DNA of 64,000 bases, taken from NCBI GenBank assembly GCA_036898135.1, contig CM072512.1, forward strand, positions 18,897,618 to 18,961,617, in the 5' to 3' direction. How positions within the stretch are numbered: the stretch's first letter is position 1; each line of letters opens with the position of its first letter. This document shows, in pieces, positions 48,231 to 63,330 of this stretch. The notes below the pieces were generated by a model. That model did not search any database. It was not told where the DNA came from and worked only from the letters and a program-made list of their open reading frames with translations. The translations under genes were made by a program, and so were the position numbers. Origin of the DNA: Oncomelania hupensis. Its lineage: Eukaryota; Mollusca; Gastropoda; Littorinimorpha; Pomatiopsidae.

Positions 48231-51200
48231 GTGAGTAATCCAACCAGCACCCTTCTCTTACAGCAATGTGCACATTGTTCTTACAATTCTTTTGTACATC
48301 AGCATCATCTTTTATTTGTTTTTTCACAATCATAACTGAGCCGAACTAGCAATTTCACGCTAGAAAGATTATACCATACCTTCAAGGTCCAAACTTCGTT
48401 CTCAGCTTTGAAGCTTTGGTCTTGAAATTCCGTTAGAAGATCATAGAAGGCAACTAGCCTGTTTAATTGGGTACTCAGCGGACATAATTATAAAGATCAT
48501 AGAAGGCATCTAGCCTGTTTGAGTGGGTACTCAATGACCATACTTATGACCAACGGACCGTAAACAATGTACATGTTTGTAAATTTTATGTACAGATCTT
48601 AGTGTATTTCATACACTATGACAATGCACGTGTTTTGGTATTCACGGAACACGCTTCTGAACTCGACGTCATAGTCCTTGATAACGACTTTAAACGAATA
48701 GTGCACTTAAAAAGACATACATGGACTTGAGCAAAGATTTTTCCATGGGCACTTTATAGCGAAGATGTTAGTAACGGAAGTAGTATCCTCTGTGCTGAAA
48801 TCTAAATGCACACACACTATATAGGACGTTGATGAATGGAGCAATGATAGCATGTTATTGTGGTGAATTTGCAGATTGTATATAATGCAGAAAGAGAAAT
48901 GTGTCATATTGATCATACAGGAACGAAAGAGCAAGAGAATTTGCCTTTGTAGACCAGTCAGAGGAACAGAGTGAAGAGATTCACTGTGTATCATAAAAGA
49001 AGGAAATTGTGACATTGTAGATCACGTGGGAATAAAAGAGTTGACGAATATGTATCATTCTATATAAAATACATGGAGATAAATGTCATTTTAATTCATA
49101 CATTTTTGATACAGGGAGAGAAGAGTGTAACATTACCAGAAAAGCTGGTGAGCGTTGCTGTACGCCCGCGAATACCAGAAACGTTGCAGCTAGACTGTCA
49201 GTCAAAACATTAAGGCGTCCTTGGCATGTGCATACCGCTTAACAAAGAAAAGCCATCGCTTACACCCACTCGTCTGAGAACATCGCGGTTGAGTGCCTGT
49301 CCAACGACGCCTTTAACAGAATGGACGCCGGAGGGAAGGGAAGATTATTGTTGTCAATTAAATCAGATCCCAGAGTTCGGAGAATGAAAACCAAACAAAT
49401 TTTTTTTTTTAAAAACACCATGCAGTTTTTATTTTTGAGAGCGAGTGTATGAGGAGAAAAGATGACACAATAGTGGAATGTTACATGTGTGTATTATGAG
49501 TTGAAAATGAAAAGTCTGAGCTGCAACTAATTAGGGTGCTTATTGATTGCTTGTATACTATAACTGGTTTGCTTAGTGATACATTAGAAAGGGGCGGCTT
49601 ATGAATAAAGTCCAAGGGTCAAGGTTAAATTAATTCGTGTGGCGTCTCCACAGGAATCGGAATGGGGAAAATGCGAAAGACATATGAGAACACAGAAGAG
49701 GGAAAAGGGTGGACATGGGAGAGTGAATATCCCATGTGGTCAATCATTCCTAAAAACACAGAAATGTTAAATAACATAGACAGCGAGAAAAGTCGGAGCA
49801 TTTTTTTTAATCGCAAAGCTTCTTTATATATACAATGCCAGGCCAATCTTAATTAATGCTTACTACGTGACGCCGTGAAATCTTTTTTTCTGCGCTTGTT
49901 TCTTTGTCCGACGATTTGCGATGATGATTATGAGGAGGAGGAAAAGGAGGAGGAAGAGGATGTGGTGGCGGCGGCGGTGGTGGTGCTGGTGCTGGTGGTA
50001 AAAGTAAATTCTCTACAAGTTGCTGGTAGCCTAGCTAAGTTCAGTAAGAGCAGCCTTAATGCCACATGATTGATTGCGATAAGCTTTGTTGGGATGGACA
50101 TGGAAGGCTTACAACAATGTGTGTAGTCCAGCGTACTGAACTTGAACGGCGGCTGCTATGCTTGCAGAGGATCTGTACGAAGTTCTGTTCCACACAGTAT
50201 GTCTTCTACTTCTCTTTTTCTCGTCCTTTAGACTTTCCCTCACTGTGTCTTCCCTCCTCTTTCTCCTTTTTCTCATTGTTCTTCCTTTTGTTTTCATGCA
50301 CTGGAGCGTGATGAAGTAACACAGGAAAATATGGGCACATGATTAAGCCACTCTCTTAATCCGTTGTCCAAGCAGGGCTTCTAAAAATCCGAGAAACGAA
50401 CGTGTATGAATATGATCGATTAACAACGATAGACTGTCTAGATATATTCTGGACAGAATTTCATGCCAGCCTCCAAAAATCTTTCCTATGAGAATTCGTC
50501 GTGATGAATTCACTAGGAGGATTCATTCCAAGCATGACGAACAACATCGCATTTCGAATAATAATGAATACCACAATAATGCCAAAATAATTTCAGACTA
50601 TATACCTATTCTTTGGACTGATGAGATATGAGACAAGACCCCTGTCTGCTTGGTTCTGCATGAAGTAACAATGTATTGTATATATTGTTTCGATACAGTA
50701 GCGGATGAGAGCATGACTGTTTTAAAAGTTGCTAAGATTATATTGACGAGATGAGTGGCAACATTGTCACATCATTTTGCTCTTACGCCAGAGTCCTGGA
50801 GAGATTATCTCGTCGAATTTTGTGTTTTGAAGCGTTGTACGAGCGTTCTATATATACAGTAACACGAGAGGGGAAAAATCGCAGTGGATATTGAAATCAT
50901 CCTAATACCCGGAAAAAGCCTCTAGAATCAGTCAGAATCGTTAATGCTGTAGCGTTTGGGAAAAATATTTAAAAAAAGAAAATCTGATGGATAGGAATAT
51001 GATATACAGGGTACAACGTAAAGCCAGGTCTTGGGAACCCTGCCTGCATCCCGGCGCCAGCGAACCGCACAAGGGACCGTGCAGAACAGTCAATCCTACG
51101 CGCGAATAAAAAGCTTGATGTATGCAGAAAAGATTGACTTGAGGTGTGATAGGAATGACAAAGATGAGGAGTTTGGCAGGACAGCTTCTGGCTTGCTGGA

Positions 51201-51235
51201 TTCCACTTCTATGAAACACTGTAAAGAATTATTTG
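48231..51235. other. Probable intron, no further exon recognised
   Basis: A 56-bp tandem duplication (GATCATAGAAGGCAWCTAGC, continuing to GGGTACTCA) lies at 48439-48530. A GAGGAG to GGCGGT tract lies at 49935-50000. The candidate frames at 49662-49856 and 51031-51381 show no known domain. Confidence 0.4.
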
Positions 51236-51300
51236 ATGTTGTAAAGCGCACCTATCAGCTGAAAGAGCTGTTCCAGGCGCTGAGCAATAAACAGTTTGAC
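51236..51300 (-). mobile_element. SINE tail fragment
   Basis: TTGTAAAGCGCACCTATCAG then CTGAAAGAGCTGTTCCAGGC and GCTGAGCAATAA resembles the tail of family S3 in the same orientation as at 28804. Divergent. Confidence 0.45.
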
Positions 51301-53608
51301 TCAATCCAAACCGACGGCCGCTTGTATATCGTGTATCCCTACGCCAAGAACAAATTCTCAGGTCACCGATTGGGATACTAAATACAATACAAGAATAGAG
51401 AAGATTTAACTTTACAGGAGCCTCAGTTGATCTTCATTTGCACGGAGACACACACGTAACAAGCAGAAGCTTTATCTGACGTTGTTAACCTCCTTTTCGG
51501 AGCTGAGTTGTTTAGTACTTGACAGGCATGAAAGCTCTGTTTACTGTGTTGCCGTTCTTTGTGGTAGTGTTCGTAGCCTTCTGCGTTCGGTATTCTAGCC
51601 GTGGTCCGCTTGGTGGGCTGGCTGGGTCCATCCTGCGCTAGTGATTTATTGGCCATTGTTGGAGAGGAATCCTTTTTTTTGCCCAGGACCCCAGTTGTGC
51701 CGGTAGTTATGTCTGCTTAATGCCTTGGCCTCCGGCTTTATGCCCAGGATATGGTAATTATGTTTTGCTGGTAAACGAAGCCCGCTCGCTTCTCAGAGTT
51801 ATAAAACCCTCCGCCCCGTAAAGCCCAAGTGCATAAGGAGGTTTAGGCTATTGCCCATAACCTGCGAAACACGCGTTGTTGGCACGTAAACCCGTTCTCG
51901 TTAGCCGACCTGTGTCCACAAAGGAGAGGGCTTATATCTGGTGGTAATTAACTAGTCCAGTCATTTACTTGAGACCAGTATTTTGCTTCTGGCCACCGTT
52001 CAAAATGTTTTAGTAAATGAGTTCATGTCGCTTGCTACTTTTAGCCTACCTTTTTAAATGCCGGATTTTTATTGTAGGTGATCCCATTGTAGAAGGTGGA
52101 GGAGGGGCGGTTGTTGATTGCAGCCGCACACACTGAAATCTTGACCAGTTTTCTTTTGTGAGATATTAGCTACATTCCTTCTCTCCCGCTGCACCCCTAT
52201 ACGCAGATGTGTCCGGGGACGTTAATCTACCTACCTACTCCCGCTGCTTTGTTTTAGCGATCGCTGGACAGGTAGGCAAGCATTTAGGTGGAGTGGAGTG
52301 ATGTGCTGTTACAAATTTACAGCATTACGTATCGATCTCTCGTACTTGTGGTAACATCGACTTAATGCTGCTTTACAGTTCGATTCATTTAACCTTTTCT
52401 GAAATCGTAAGGAATTACTAATAACACAAGCTTGCACAATCCATATATACATATAATGAATATTTGATTGTACTTGTAGAACTAGCAATCAGTGCGTAAT
52501 CAACAATCGTGCTTATCAGGTTCACTGACAGGCAGCACGCATAAATAGGGTTTTTGTTGTTATCGGGTCTGTGGAATCAATTATGCATATTCCGAGTTTC
52601 ATCTATTCCGAGACTTAAGTATCGACAGCCATAGTCCCGCACTGTCAACAACGACCTTAAGAATGTTTTCTCTGTCAGAGTGTCGTAAATTATTCGTATT
52701 TTCAAGACCGTTTCCGCATTTTATCAAGATTTTGTCTCTTGGCTCTTGTCGCTGAGGTTTTCTAACACTCTTTTCAGACGATTAATGCTGGCTCCAATGA
52801 GAACTATTCATAACTTGTAACGAAAAGAATGAGAGAAGACGGGTTGTTTCTGTTTCTGTATAGTGAGGCGTTCTAACTTTGTTTGGGTGTTACATAAGTT
52901 AATCATGATGAAGAATTGTGCGAAAACAATTCTTACTTTAACTGTTTCCTGGATGTTACATTAATGGAACGGAGCAGTACGCTAAAGTAAAAAGGCTTGG
53001 ATGGTCGAACTTCTCATAAAATATAATGTTTTAAGTCACATCTCCATAACCTTTGTATCCCCTCTACTACCCCTTTCACTTGGCTGTACCTGAGATAATG
53101 GCACAGAGCAATATACTACAGAGCAATACACTACAGAGCAATTAATTACAGAGAAATGCTTCGTTGACGTTCTGAATTTTTTTTTTTTTGAGTATGAGCG
53201 CATATAGTGAAAGTTATGCGTTATTGCACAATATTCATGGACAGCTTTACTGATCTTGCAAAGACCAGTTGTTTTTGTAATAGGAGTAGCTGCCAGGACT
53301 TTGTTTGCATTGTATCGGAGAACTGCAGGAAGCGAGCATTGACCCATCAGTTTTCCACACACTATACAGAGTAAGACGTAACTGAGCTAAGTTTCAAACG
53401 ATCCAGGAGTCCGCCTCCCAGCAGTCTCTGAATCTCTGGAGTTTCCACCTCATCTGTGGGATGATGGGAGGATTAGTTCCACCACTTCATCCTTCGTGTC
53501 CCACTAAAGGGTGTGTGCATCTCTCCTTAGGGTGTGCTTAGTTTAAACTGGAGACCTCTCCTCAAGCGTCCTAGCATTGTTTTACTAAAAATGTACTCGT
53601 GTATCTCT
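51301..53608. other. Non-coding stretch with one repeat end
   Basis: Holds the second copy of the GTGTCCGGGGACGTTAATCT repeat end (52209-52242). Nothing else recognised. Confidence 0.4.
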
Positions 53609-53829
53609 CGTTAGGGGGTTGTCCAGTTTGGAACAGTTGTCCAAGCATCGATAGCGTGGAGCCCACACTAGTCAGTTACCTTCGTTAGGGGGTTGTCCAG
53701 TTTGGAACAGTTGTCCAAGCATCGATAGCGTGGAGCCCACACTAGTCAGTTACCTTCGTTAGGGGGTTGTCCAGTTTGGAACAGTTGTCCAAGCATCGAT
53801 AGCGTGGAGCCCACACTAGTCAGTTACCT
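53609..53829. repeat. Perfect 3 x 74-bp tandem repeat
   Basis: Three consecutive copies of a 74-bp unit (CGTTAGGGGGTTGTCCAGTT to CTAGTCAGTTACCTT) begin at 53609, 53683 and 53757, identical except at the last copy's edge. A diverged relative may precede it (CTCTCCTTAGGGTGTGCTTA at 53521). Identity implies very recent expansion or an assembly artefact. Confidence 0.95.
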
Positions 53830-54946
53830 ACAACTAGTCAGCTAAAGGTAGGCTGCAACACTGTTTAGTTCCAGTACTTTATCCGTCTTGTTTTTCAAGC
53901 AGGTGGTTGCATCCCTCACTATATTTAGATCTAGATAAATTTGGCTAATTCACAACCTTGTTCATTCAATACAATACAATACAACAAATATTTATTATCC
54001 CATAAGGAACTTCACAGCAGTGTATGTCAGGCATATAAAACATATAATTAAAAACCGTCATGTTATAACATTTAACAGAGCTAAAAAATCAATACTAATT
54101 CAGTATCAGTTTCATACGGCCAAATGTTGTTCCGGTTGAGTAAATGTAAGCCTGTAATCATTTTGTCATTTAGTATTGCATTGAGTGAGCTTAATTTTTT
54201 TTTCTATATTTCATTTTTTTTCTGCCCATTTTTTGTCTGACAGCTGGTCAGAGAGGGGGAGAGGGTTGGTGGAAAATTCGGTAACTTTGCATAATTATTA
54301 ATTCCACCACGGAGTCTGTTAACGACTTAAGGATTGGAATATGAATGTTGTGGGGAGGATGAGAAGACTGGCTGGCATAACAGGCTCACAAGGAGTCAAT
54401 ACGCCACGAAAAACTTTCGCATAGCAGATGTTGCACCGTTTGTTTTAGGCAGATTTTGGGGGGTTCATGCGGAGTGTGAGATCAAAAAGGAAGGAGCTTG
54501 AAACGGTTCAGCGCGAATCGCACTCGGCCGTCCATGATAATCCCTGTGTGCATGTTTGGATATCTGTGTTGGTCATACAGCTTAGTTGAGACTAGACGAG
54601 ACCTACATAGAAGTGGGAGACGGCTTGGTCTAGCCTCAGCTACGCTGTATGATTGTTGGTTTGCCCAGCACAGAATATCGGAGGCAATATATGCACTGCA
54701 AGGCTTGTTAACTCTGCTCTTCGTGGACAATGTGGTTGGATTTGATGTTGCGATTTATTGCGGTTAAGTTGTTTGACCTGAAAGATTTTCAGCAGGGTGC
54801 TTGGAATGTGTGTTTTGCAACAGATGAATACACCCTTTCTGTCTGACTCCCCAGCCCATCCCAACACAGTACGCTTCCAAACCATAGTATTCATTATCTT
54901 TCTGACAGAAAGGGGAAAGCGATCATGTACGTACATCCAATCGTTT

Positions 54947-54949
<3 letters not shown>
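53830..54949. other. Non-coding stretch with a LINE 3' end
   Basis: At 53965-54035 the minus strand reads AAGTTCCTTATGGGATAATA then AATATTTG and TGTAT repeats, a LINE 3' end with a pentamer tail. The frames at 54498-54767 and 54640-54936 show no motif. Confidence 0.45.
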
Positions 54950-54997
<48 letters not shown>

Positions 54998-55212
54998 CGG
55001 ATGCTAATACGCGCTTTACTTCGAATGATTTCAAACTCAAAGCGCGGCGACCTATACCAACATACACGCTCACGTGCAACAAATATATTACAGACACACA
55101 ACAAGGACAACAGTATACAAGGCAAACACGTGGTGTAAAGGCAGGGAGATCGCTATTAGGAAACTGAAAGTTAAATAGTTTTGTATTTTTTAAAGATTAA
55201 TTTGACTGCATC
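54950..55212 (-). mobile_element. SINE family S1, 5'-truncated copy
   Basis: TAA repeats (54950-54995), then TATACCAACATACACGCTCA, CGTGGTGTAAAGGCAGGGAG and a TTGACTGCATCCAATATT end. More diverged than the copy at 13922, with a replaced middle (about 55075-55125). Confidence 0.8.
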
Positions 55213-55424
55213 CAATATTACTCTTGTTTAAACTTGTTAATTGGACTTTGTTAATTCACGTATTATAGTTAGACTTGTGTTGTATGCGTGCTGTGCGAGT
55301 GTGTGTGCGCACGCGTGTGTACTACTGTGTTAGTCAAATTAATTATATATGTGTCTTAACTTACTTTTTACGTCATAATCTGATTGATTTTAGTCGCAGT
55401 TATAGTTCTTTAAAAGGTTTTAAA

Positions 55425-55500
55425 AGTAAATTGTTAAGCGCTTAGAGCTAGATTAATAGGTAAGCGCTATATAAAAAGGCCTGTAATAAATAAATAAATT
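55425..55500 (+). mobile_element. LINE/SINE 3' tail with AAAT repeat
   Basis: AAGCGCTTAGAGCTAGATTA, GGTAAGCGCTATATAAAAAG and AAAT repeats form the stem-loop-plus-tail ending that SINE families S2 and S3 also carry. Confidence 0.55.
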
Positions 55501-55546
55501 TTCACTGTACTAAATCAGTATAACGTAACGCATGATCGCATGTATG

Positions 55547-55562
55547 GAGAGAGAGAGAGAGT

Positions 55563-55636
<74 letters not shown>

Positions 55637-55709
55637 CACAGACACAGACAGACAGAGAGACAGACACAGACAGACAGAGAGACAGAGAGAGACAGAAACA
55701 GAGACAGAG
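55547..55709. repeat. GA and CAGA microsatellite
   Basis: About 70 bases of GA followed by CAGA-type repeats. The Arg/Glu and Ser/Leu frames are artefacts. Confidence 0.95.
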
Positions 55710-56756
55710 GAGGGAAGGGAGGGGGGAGCGGCGGCGTAGAAAATAACCACATACGTTGGTGCACAGTGCTAGTGGTATATTCACAAGAAAACGTGTATTC
55801 TTAGGAAGCTAAAGGACGAAACAGTGAAAAGGAATATATTCTCAAACTAGTCACAGAATATTATTTGACAGGATTTCCCGTGTCAACGACTCGCATAATT
55901 TCAGTAGAACCTTTAGACATTCCACCCACAATTGTTTGCAGTAAATTCATCTGCACTGGGTGGTGGTGTTTTAAATCAAGCAACCCTCTGATCAGTGTCT
56001 TGCATTCTCCTCATTATTTTGTTTCCTAAATATTTTATGTTATCTTATTTGTGTGGAAAAATAATTTTGACATGGGTTCACGTGAGTGTGATGAATTGTT
56101 CTGCGCCCTCAAGGAATTTATTTGTGGATTCGAATATCGTAATATGATCTTCGGTTTGGCATTCAGTAATTTAATTTGTTTTGTTTTTTTAAATTGTCGA
56201 TAAGTTGGAGGAGAGGGAGAGGAGTGAAAGAAGGAAATCATCAAATTAACATAGCTAACATTCCAAGAGAGCAGCAATCATTGCATTGGAAACCTTTTAA
56301 CTTTTGTTTTTCTGCCTGTGTTTTCAACATGCAACGTGAGCTTGAGCATGTGTGAACACCGGCACAATCAAAGTTTTGATCGTCGTCATCGTAATTACAG
56401 TATCATCATCATTATCATCATCATCTTCTTCATCATCGTCGTCGTCGCCGCCGTCATTATTGGCGTCGACGTCATCGCATCGCCAGCATCACCTTTATGG
56501 TCATTGCGGTTATAAATATTTTATCGTAATTTGCTATTATTTAGAGAGTACTGGTCGATTGTAATTCTTTTTATTGTTATTCTTTGTGTTTTGCATGGCC
56601 GGAAATAATGTATAATTTTCTCAATGTAAGCATTGGGACGAATAACGTTTCTTCTATCTTATGTAATGTTGACCTAGACCCATTCAAAAAGCAGTAGACC
56701 CGTTGTTATTATGCGCACCTTCAGACATTTCTCAAAGTCAAAAGTGCGTCAGGCAT
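55710..56756. other. Non-coding stretch
   Basis: An ATC/GTC tract lies at 56400-56480. Nothing else recognised. Confidence 0.4.
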
Positions 56757-56853
56757 AACATTATTGTGTTGTGTTGTGTTGTGTGGTGTTGTGTGGTGTG
56801 GTGTGGTGTGGTGTGGTGTGGTGTGTTGTGGTGTGGTGTGGTGTGGTGTGTTG
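56757..56853. repeat. TGTGG/TGTGT pentamer microsatellite
   Basis: About 19 pentamers, first TGTGT then TGTGG types. Confidence 0.95.
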
Positions 56854-56989
56854 TAAAATTTTAAACCAAGGGCAGTGTGCTTTATTGATCTAACGTGATT
56901 TAACTGTATGATGTAAAAATGTAAGGTATTTGTTTCCGTAACCTTTCGGTCGTTCGGGAAGGAAACCCTTGGTACCTCCCTTTTTTCTA

Positions 56990-57052
56990 GGCCAGCTTAC
57001 TGAGGGCTGTGTCTATCTCCTCTCCCTCGCTGCTTTACCTTCCCCGGTGTCA
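56990..57052 (-). mobile_element. Tail of the composite tRNA/5S SINE
   Basis: GGGGAAGGTAAAGCAGCGAG then GGAGAGG on the minus strand matches the 3' part of the element at 34424-34640. The head is absent. Confidence 0.5.
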
Positions 57053-57150
57053 CATCCTTCAAGTTCCGGGTCTCCTAGTTTATCCGAGCGCATTTGCGCA
57101 TGCGCTAGGTCATGTCGGGCCGGCTTTTTCACGAAGTTCTTAGGCGTCAT

Positions 57151-57224
57151 AACCCTAACCCTAACCCAAACCCTAACCCTAACCCTAAACTCTTAACTCT
57201 AACCCAAACCCTAACCCTAACCCT
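57151..57224. repeat. Interstitial telomere-like repeat (CCCTAA)n
   Basis: About 12 hexamer units of CCCTAA with variants (CCCAAA, CTCTTAA) over 74 bases. GCGCATGCGC-like words lie on both sides (57092 and 57248). It may be an inserted telomere repeat or part of a dispersed repeat. Confidence 0.9.
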
Positions 57225-58989
57225 TACGAAGACTATGATAGCACTGTGCGCATGCGTCGAATTTTGTAACGCGTCGACCAATCAGAATGCTCCCATTCGC
57301 TCCCAGCCCAGCTAAGATACTAGGAACTGTGAGGATGTCACACCGGTTCTAAACAGATCCAGGGTTAGGCACCCATTCAAAGCTGTATGGATGATATGAT
57401 ATCCTGGAGAAGATACGCTTATCTTACAAGGGGAGTAAGACTTGAAGATAGATGGGGCGTTAAGCTACCTCTCTCGGACGTTCTTTTACCAAAATTCCAA
57501 AGCGATGTGAGAGACTAATCACGGTGCTTGGTCACATAAAATTTATATTTGTTCTCGGGTTTTAAAGTATCATTGGTTCACTTTAAGAAATGCTTTTTAC
57601 TAATCAAATGACTAGTTTACTTGGTCTCAAGAAAAGAAGAGCTAGTGGACACACAACAATACAAATGGAATGACACCAGTCGTATATGTATGTGATTTCA
57701 ACCTTTATATGTTCAACACACATTTAACAAGACTTCAATTAAATGTAAATTAATAACTAAAATTGTTCAATGTGCTGTTCAATGTGCTGGGCAATTTCTT
57801 TAGCAGTTCTTCTTCATCATTTGCTAAGCAGATCTATGGTTTGGTGGTCTAATATTGTTCCGGTGGTCTAATATTGTTCTGGTGGTCTAATATTGTTCTG
57901 ATGGTCTAATATTGTTCTTGTTCCGAGTAGTTCTATGTCAGTTGCAGTTGAGATGGACTTAGCTGCTCTGCGTCGGCGAGTGCTTGAGTCTGGTGGTCAC
58001 CCTTGGTGGTCACCCTCAGGTTGATCGGGCGAGTCGTGCAGCTACGAGGCCGGACGTGGCGAGGTACAATCTAGGTGATCTCCTTCTTTTCCATGGGAGC
58101 AAGCGTCATGCGTTGACTCCACAAACCGTCCTAGAGCTGAGCTGTAATATCCAGAACTCTGGCTACAATATTCTATTCCGATATATAGATGTGTGGTGCC
58201 CTCTGCAAGAAGTCTATAGCAACAGACACCTGCCGAGTTTTCCATATGCACACTTCTATCCAAATCTTAAGGCTAGATATATCGAGCAACATGCACAACG
58301 TGTCAGAAACAATAATTGGTTTCTGTAAATACATATAACATGAACATACATGGCAATCAATATAATATATAAACATACATGTACTAGAAAGTACTGTACT
58401 GGTGTTAACTTACTTCTAGTCTCTGGGAATCGTGAAACTGTCTCTAGTCTATCACTTTCTTGGTGATGGCCGAGGATAATCGTTCACTTTAGTTTGCTCC
58501 TTTTTGACCCTCGTGGCTCCACACTTCGTATTCGACTGACTGGCTAAAGCTGCGTATACGGGGATATGCAGGAGTCTCTACCTCATCTGTGACCAATCAT
58601 TTAATTCTCGCGGTTAGTAATCTCGCTCTCGCGATCACATGAATCTTCTTTTGGAAATTTCGCTCTCCTGGCCTACCTGTGGGACACGATCTGTTACGTC
58701 TCAACTTCGCGTGTCAGGGACGGAACGCAGAGTAGATCTAAAAGAGATGAGTCGCATGGCTACTTAGCGGTCAAGAGACCCTGGTCAGATGGTTGAGTAA
58801 GCTAATTAACATTCCGGTTTAGCGAGGTCTGCTTGGTTGTCTCGGGAGTGAACGTCTCAAGGAGGTTAATTTAACATATGCAAACTTTCCTTTAGAGGGC
58901 TGGCAACTTAACGTCAGGTTTTATTCAATACTATCTGTTTATCTCTAACCTGAATTACCACATGTTTGTCGTCAACGTTTCTGATGTTA
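57225..58989. other. Non-coding stretch with a 4 x 19-bp tandem repeat
   Basis: Four units of GGTGGTCTAATATTGTTCY lie at 57843-57918. The open frame at 57984-58328 has no recognised motif and no ATG start. Confidence 0.5.
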
Positions 58990-59165
58990 CAGTGGACTGG
59001 GGTGTGTCGTGCGCTTGTTTTAATATATTTGTATCGTTTGGTGGTTGCCTTCCAAGCATTGGTCACCCATCCAAGTACTAACCCTTCCCGACGTTGCTTA
59101 ACATGAAACATTGCTAGCGTGTGCCCAAACCTCTATACTACTGCGCTTCCAATCACTGTGTTACC
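58990..59165 (-). mobile_element. Composite tRNA/5S rRNA-headed SINE, second copy
   Basis: The minus strand starts GGTAACACAGTGATTGGAAG, a decayed tRNA-like box A. Then TGTTAAGCAACGTCGGGAAG and GGTTAGTACTTGGATGGGTG then ACC (59058-59100) match 5S rRNA closely, including boxes used by TFIIIA. The order tRNA-like then 5S-like is the same as at 34424-34640. Confidence 0.75.
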
Positions 59166-61016
<1,851 letters not shown>

Positions 61017-61854
61017 CCTCTCCCTCCCTCCCACCCCCTCTCTCTTTTCCGTCCCCCTTTCTCCTCTCGTTCCTATCCACCTCTATCTCCTCCATCTACA
61101 CTCCTTCCTCTTTCCATCCCCCCCCCCCTCCCGTACCTCCAACAGCGCCGAGCTTACTGATCTGTAAATTCAATCAATTCTTTGTCGCAATAAAAATGTG
61201 TATTACATTTTTTTTAAATTGAACGTGGAGAGGAAAATATTTTTCAGCGCATGCCGATTTTATTTCCTTCGCCGCAATAAGGGAAATTAATTATAGTTTC
61301 GGAAGAAGGCACGGCTGAGGTTGCTTTTTTTTCCCCCTTAACATTTTCCGTTCATTCTTCTTTCTTGAGGCTTAAATAATTCATGTTCATGTTATTGTTA
61401 AACTTTTTATGTGTTGCCCATTTATGCATTGGAAAATCGTTCTAGCCGATGTTTTTATGATTACTTGGCAATATGGGAGTATGATGTGTTAAAACGGTGA
61501 AGGAAGAGATAGTTTAAGATGTTATGTTTGTCATTTTTCAGATCTAGGTAAGAAGACCCAAATGGGCATTATTAAAAAAAATGTGTGAATTGATAATATG
61601 CGTACATTTATTATATTTCTAGAGCAGTGGCTGAGAGGGATACAGCACACAATTCCTCTCATAAATATTTACGGGGACAGTAAGAGATTCTATATTCTGA
61701 GGTAGGAAAAAAATAGAAGAAAAAAATGTAAACCGTATCTTATTTTAAAATGGTCAAAACCCTTTTTGTAATTATTGCTTTGTTAGCATAATTTTGTTTG
61801 CTCGTGAAATGAGAAAACACCAGGTTATATGAGCAGAGCACAGTCGTAAAGTGA
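61017..61854. other. Non-coding stretch
   Basis: Nothing recognised. Confidence 0.4.
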
Positions 61855-62430
61855 CATGATTGATTGTTGCTTTAGGTCCAGCGGACTCTTCCGAGCCAAA
61901 TCAGGACCGGACAACCCCCGATCCGCATAAAAGATCTGCTGAAACAACCCTAGTGGGAAAATTGAATGCCCTCCACCGGCCAGTAACTTTACAATAAAGA
62001 CATCCCACGCAGGGGACGGCTGAGGCTTTACCCCAACTACTCGAACCCCCGGTTACAAAAACAAAATAGAATACAAACATCATTATAAATTATCAACAAA
62101 ACACATACATATAAAATGCCTATATTGCTAAATAATAACATCATAGGAAGCCCTAGTGACCACCCGGCAGAAAACGTCCAACACTCCCAAGCTGATCCAA
62201 CAGACCTCATACACAAACAAGGAGTCTTGTCCTCCAGGAAGAGTTTTCAAGAAAAAAGGTAGGTCATTGATCTAGCGAAGAAGAAGATAGTATAGCAGAG
62301 TGATAGGACAGAGCAGGAATGGGAAAGAGCAAATGAGGAAGACAGCGACAGTGGGAATTTAAAGCACTAAATTTCCAGAAAGTGGGGATACTATTTATAC
62401 TGAAACCCCCGGCATTCCAACGGGGTGTAA
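61855..62430 (-). mobile_element. LINE 3' end with AATC tail (longer copy)
   Basis: Shares the terminal 60 bases with 7090-7162, ending on the minus strand in GGACCTAAAGCAACAATCAA. The following 500 bases on the plus strand look like 3' UTR and have no coding remnant I recognise. The outer limit is approximate. Confidence 0.5.
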
Positions 62431-63330
62431 AGTGACATTCTGATAGGTACTATTATTTCTCGTTTTCAGTGCTCTGTACCTTACATTGTTAAATTTGAAA
62501 TGATCTCTGACAGCACATATAATATTAAATTCCTATTATACCTTTTGCATCGACAGTAAAGACAAGGCAGGAAGGTTAGTGCAGGTGGATATCAACCACA
62601 ATGTTTTATTTTAGGTAGTACACTACAATCATTTATTTTATTGTACTATTAGTGTGCAATTAAAGCTAGCTGATGGCTACATTCAAGCTGTCGCACACGA
62701 ACTTATTAATAATAGTACACATGTTGCTGGCTAATACAGATGTATCACTCGGTTTGACACCTGTCTCTGTTGTAATATTTCACGGCATCATACTTTCACC
62801 GACACTCATACTGATTATTAGGGCCCATGCGATGTAGACTAATAACATTGCTTTCATGACCTTTCTTCTTAGCATCGCGTTATTAACTATCATGTTCCCC
62901 TGTTAACGATTGCGTTACTCCACATATGGATAGTAATGTGAATGTTAGCAACTAATGTATGTGTATTTTCTGTTGCAATTCTTAAGCAGACCCGATTATC
63001 TACCTGTAATTGTGGCGTGAAGCGATGATTTCAGGGTAGGTTTCATTAAAAAAATTAATTGTAAGGCTTTATTCTGCTAAGCTATCCCTGTCTTGTTTCT
63101 TTAATTAATCTGTATACGGTGTTTTACTTCTCCCAATCGCCCTCTGTGGGTCTCGTCAGTGGTGTGTTAAAGAACTCGGTCAGTACATTTTACTATGCAG
63201 GCGTAGGTTAGTCAGCCATCTCACGATTCATGGGCGGAAAGGTTATTGTTATTGTTGTTGTTGTTAAGTAGATTTATGTTCCCGGACATTGAAGCATATA
63301 AGGGAGGTATATAAGAAGTTGAATGAGAAG
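62431..63330. other. Non-coding stretch
   Basis: Nothing recognised. Confidence 0.4.

Noticed and set aside
49610..49860. Exon after an acceptor-like CTCCACAG at 49645
   Set aside because: The frame has no recognisable domain and no consensus donor in phase.
57984..58328. 114-codon frame, no ATG
   Set aside because: No recognised domain; it starts in a small duplicated GGTGGTCACCCT segment and nothing around it suggests an exon.
59057..59100. A true 5S rRNA gene
   Set aside because: Only about 40 bases of the 3' half match; the 5' half is replaced by tRNA-like sequence, so it is a SINE head.
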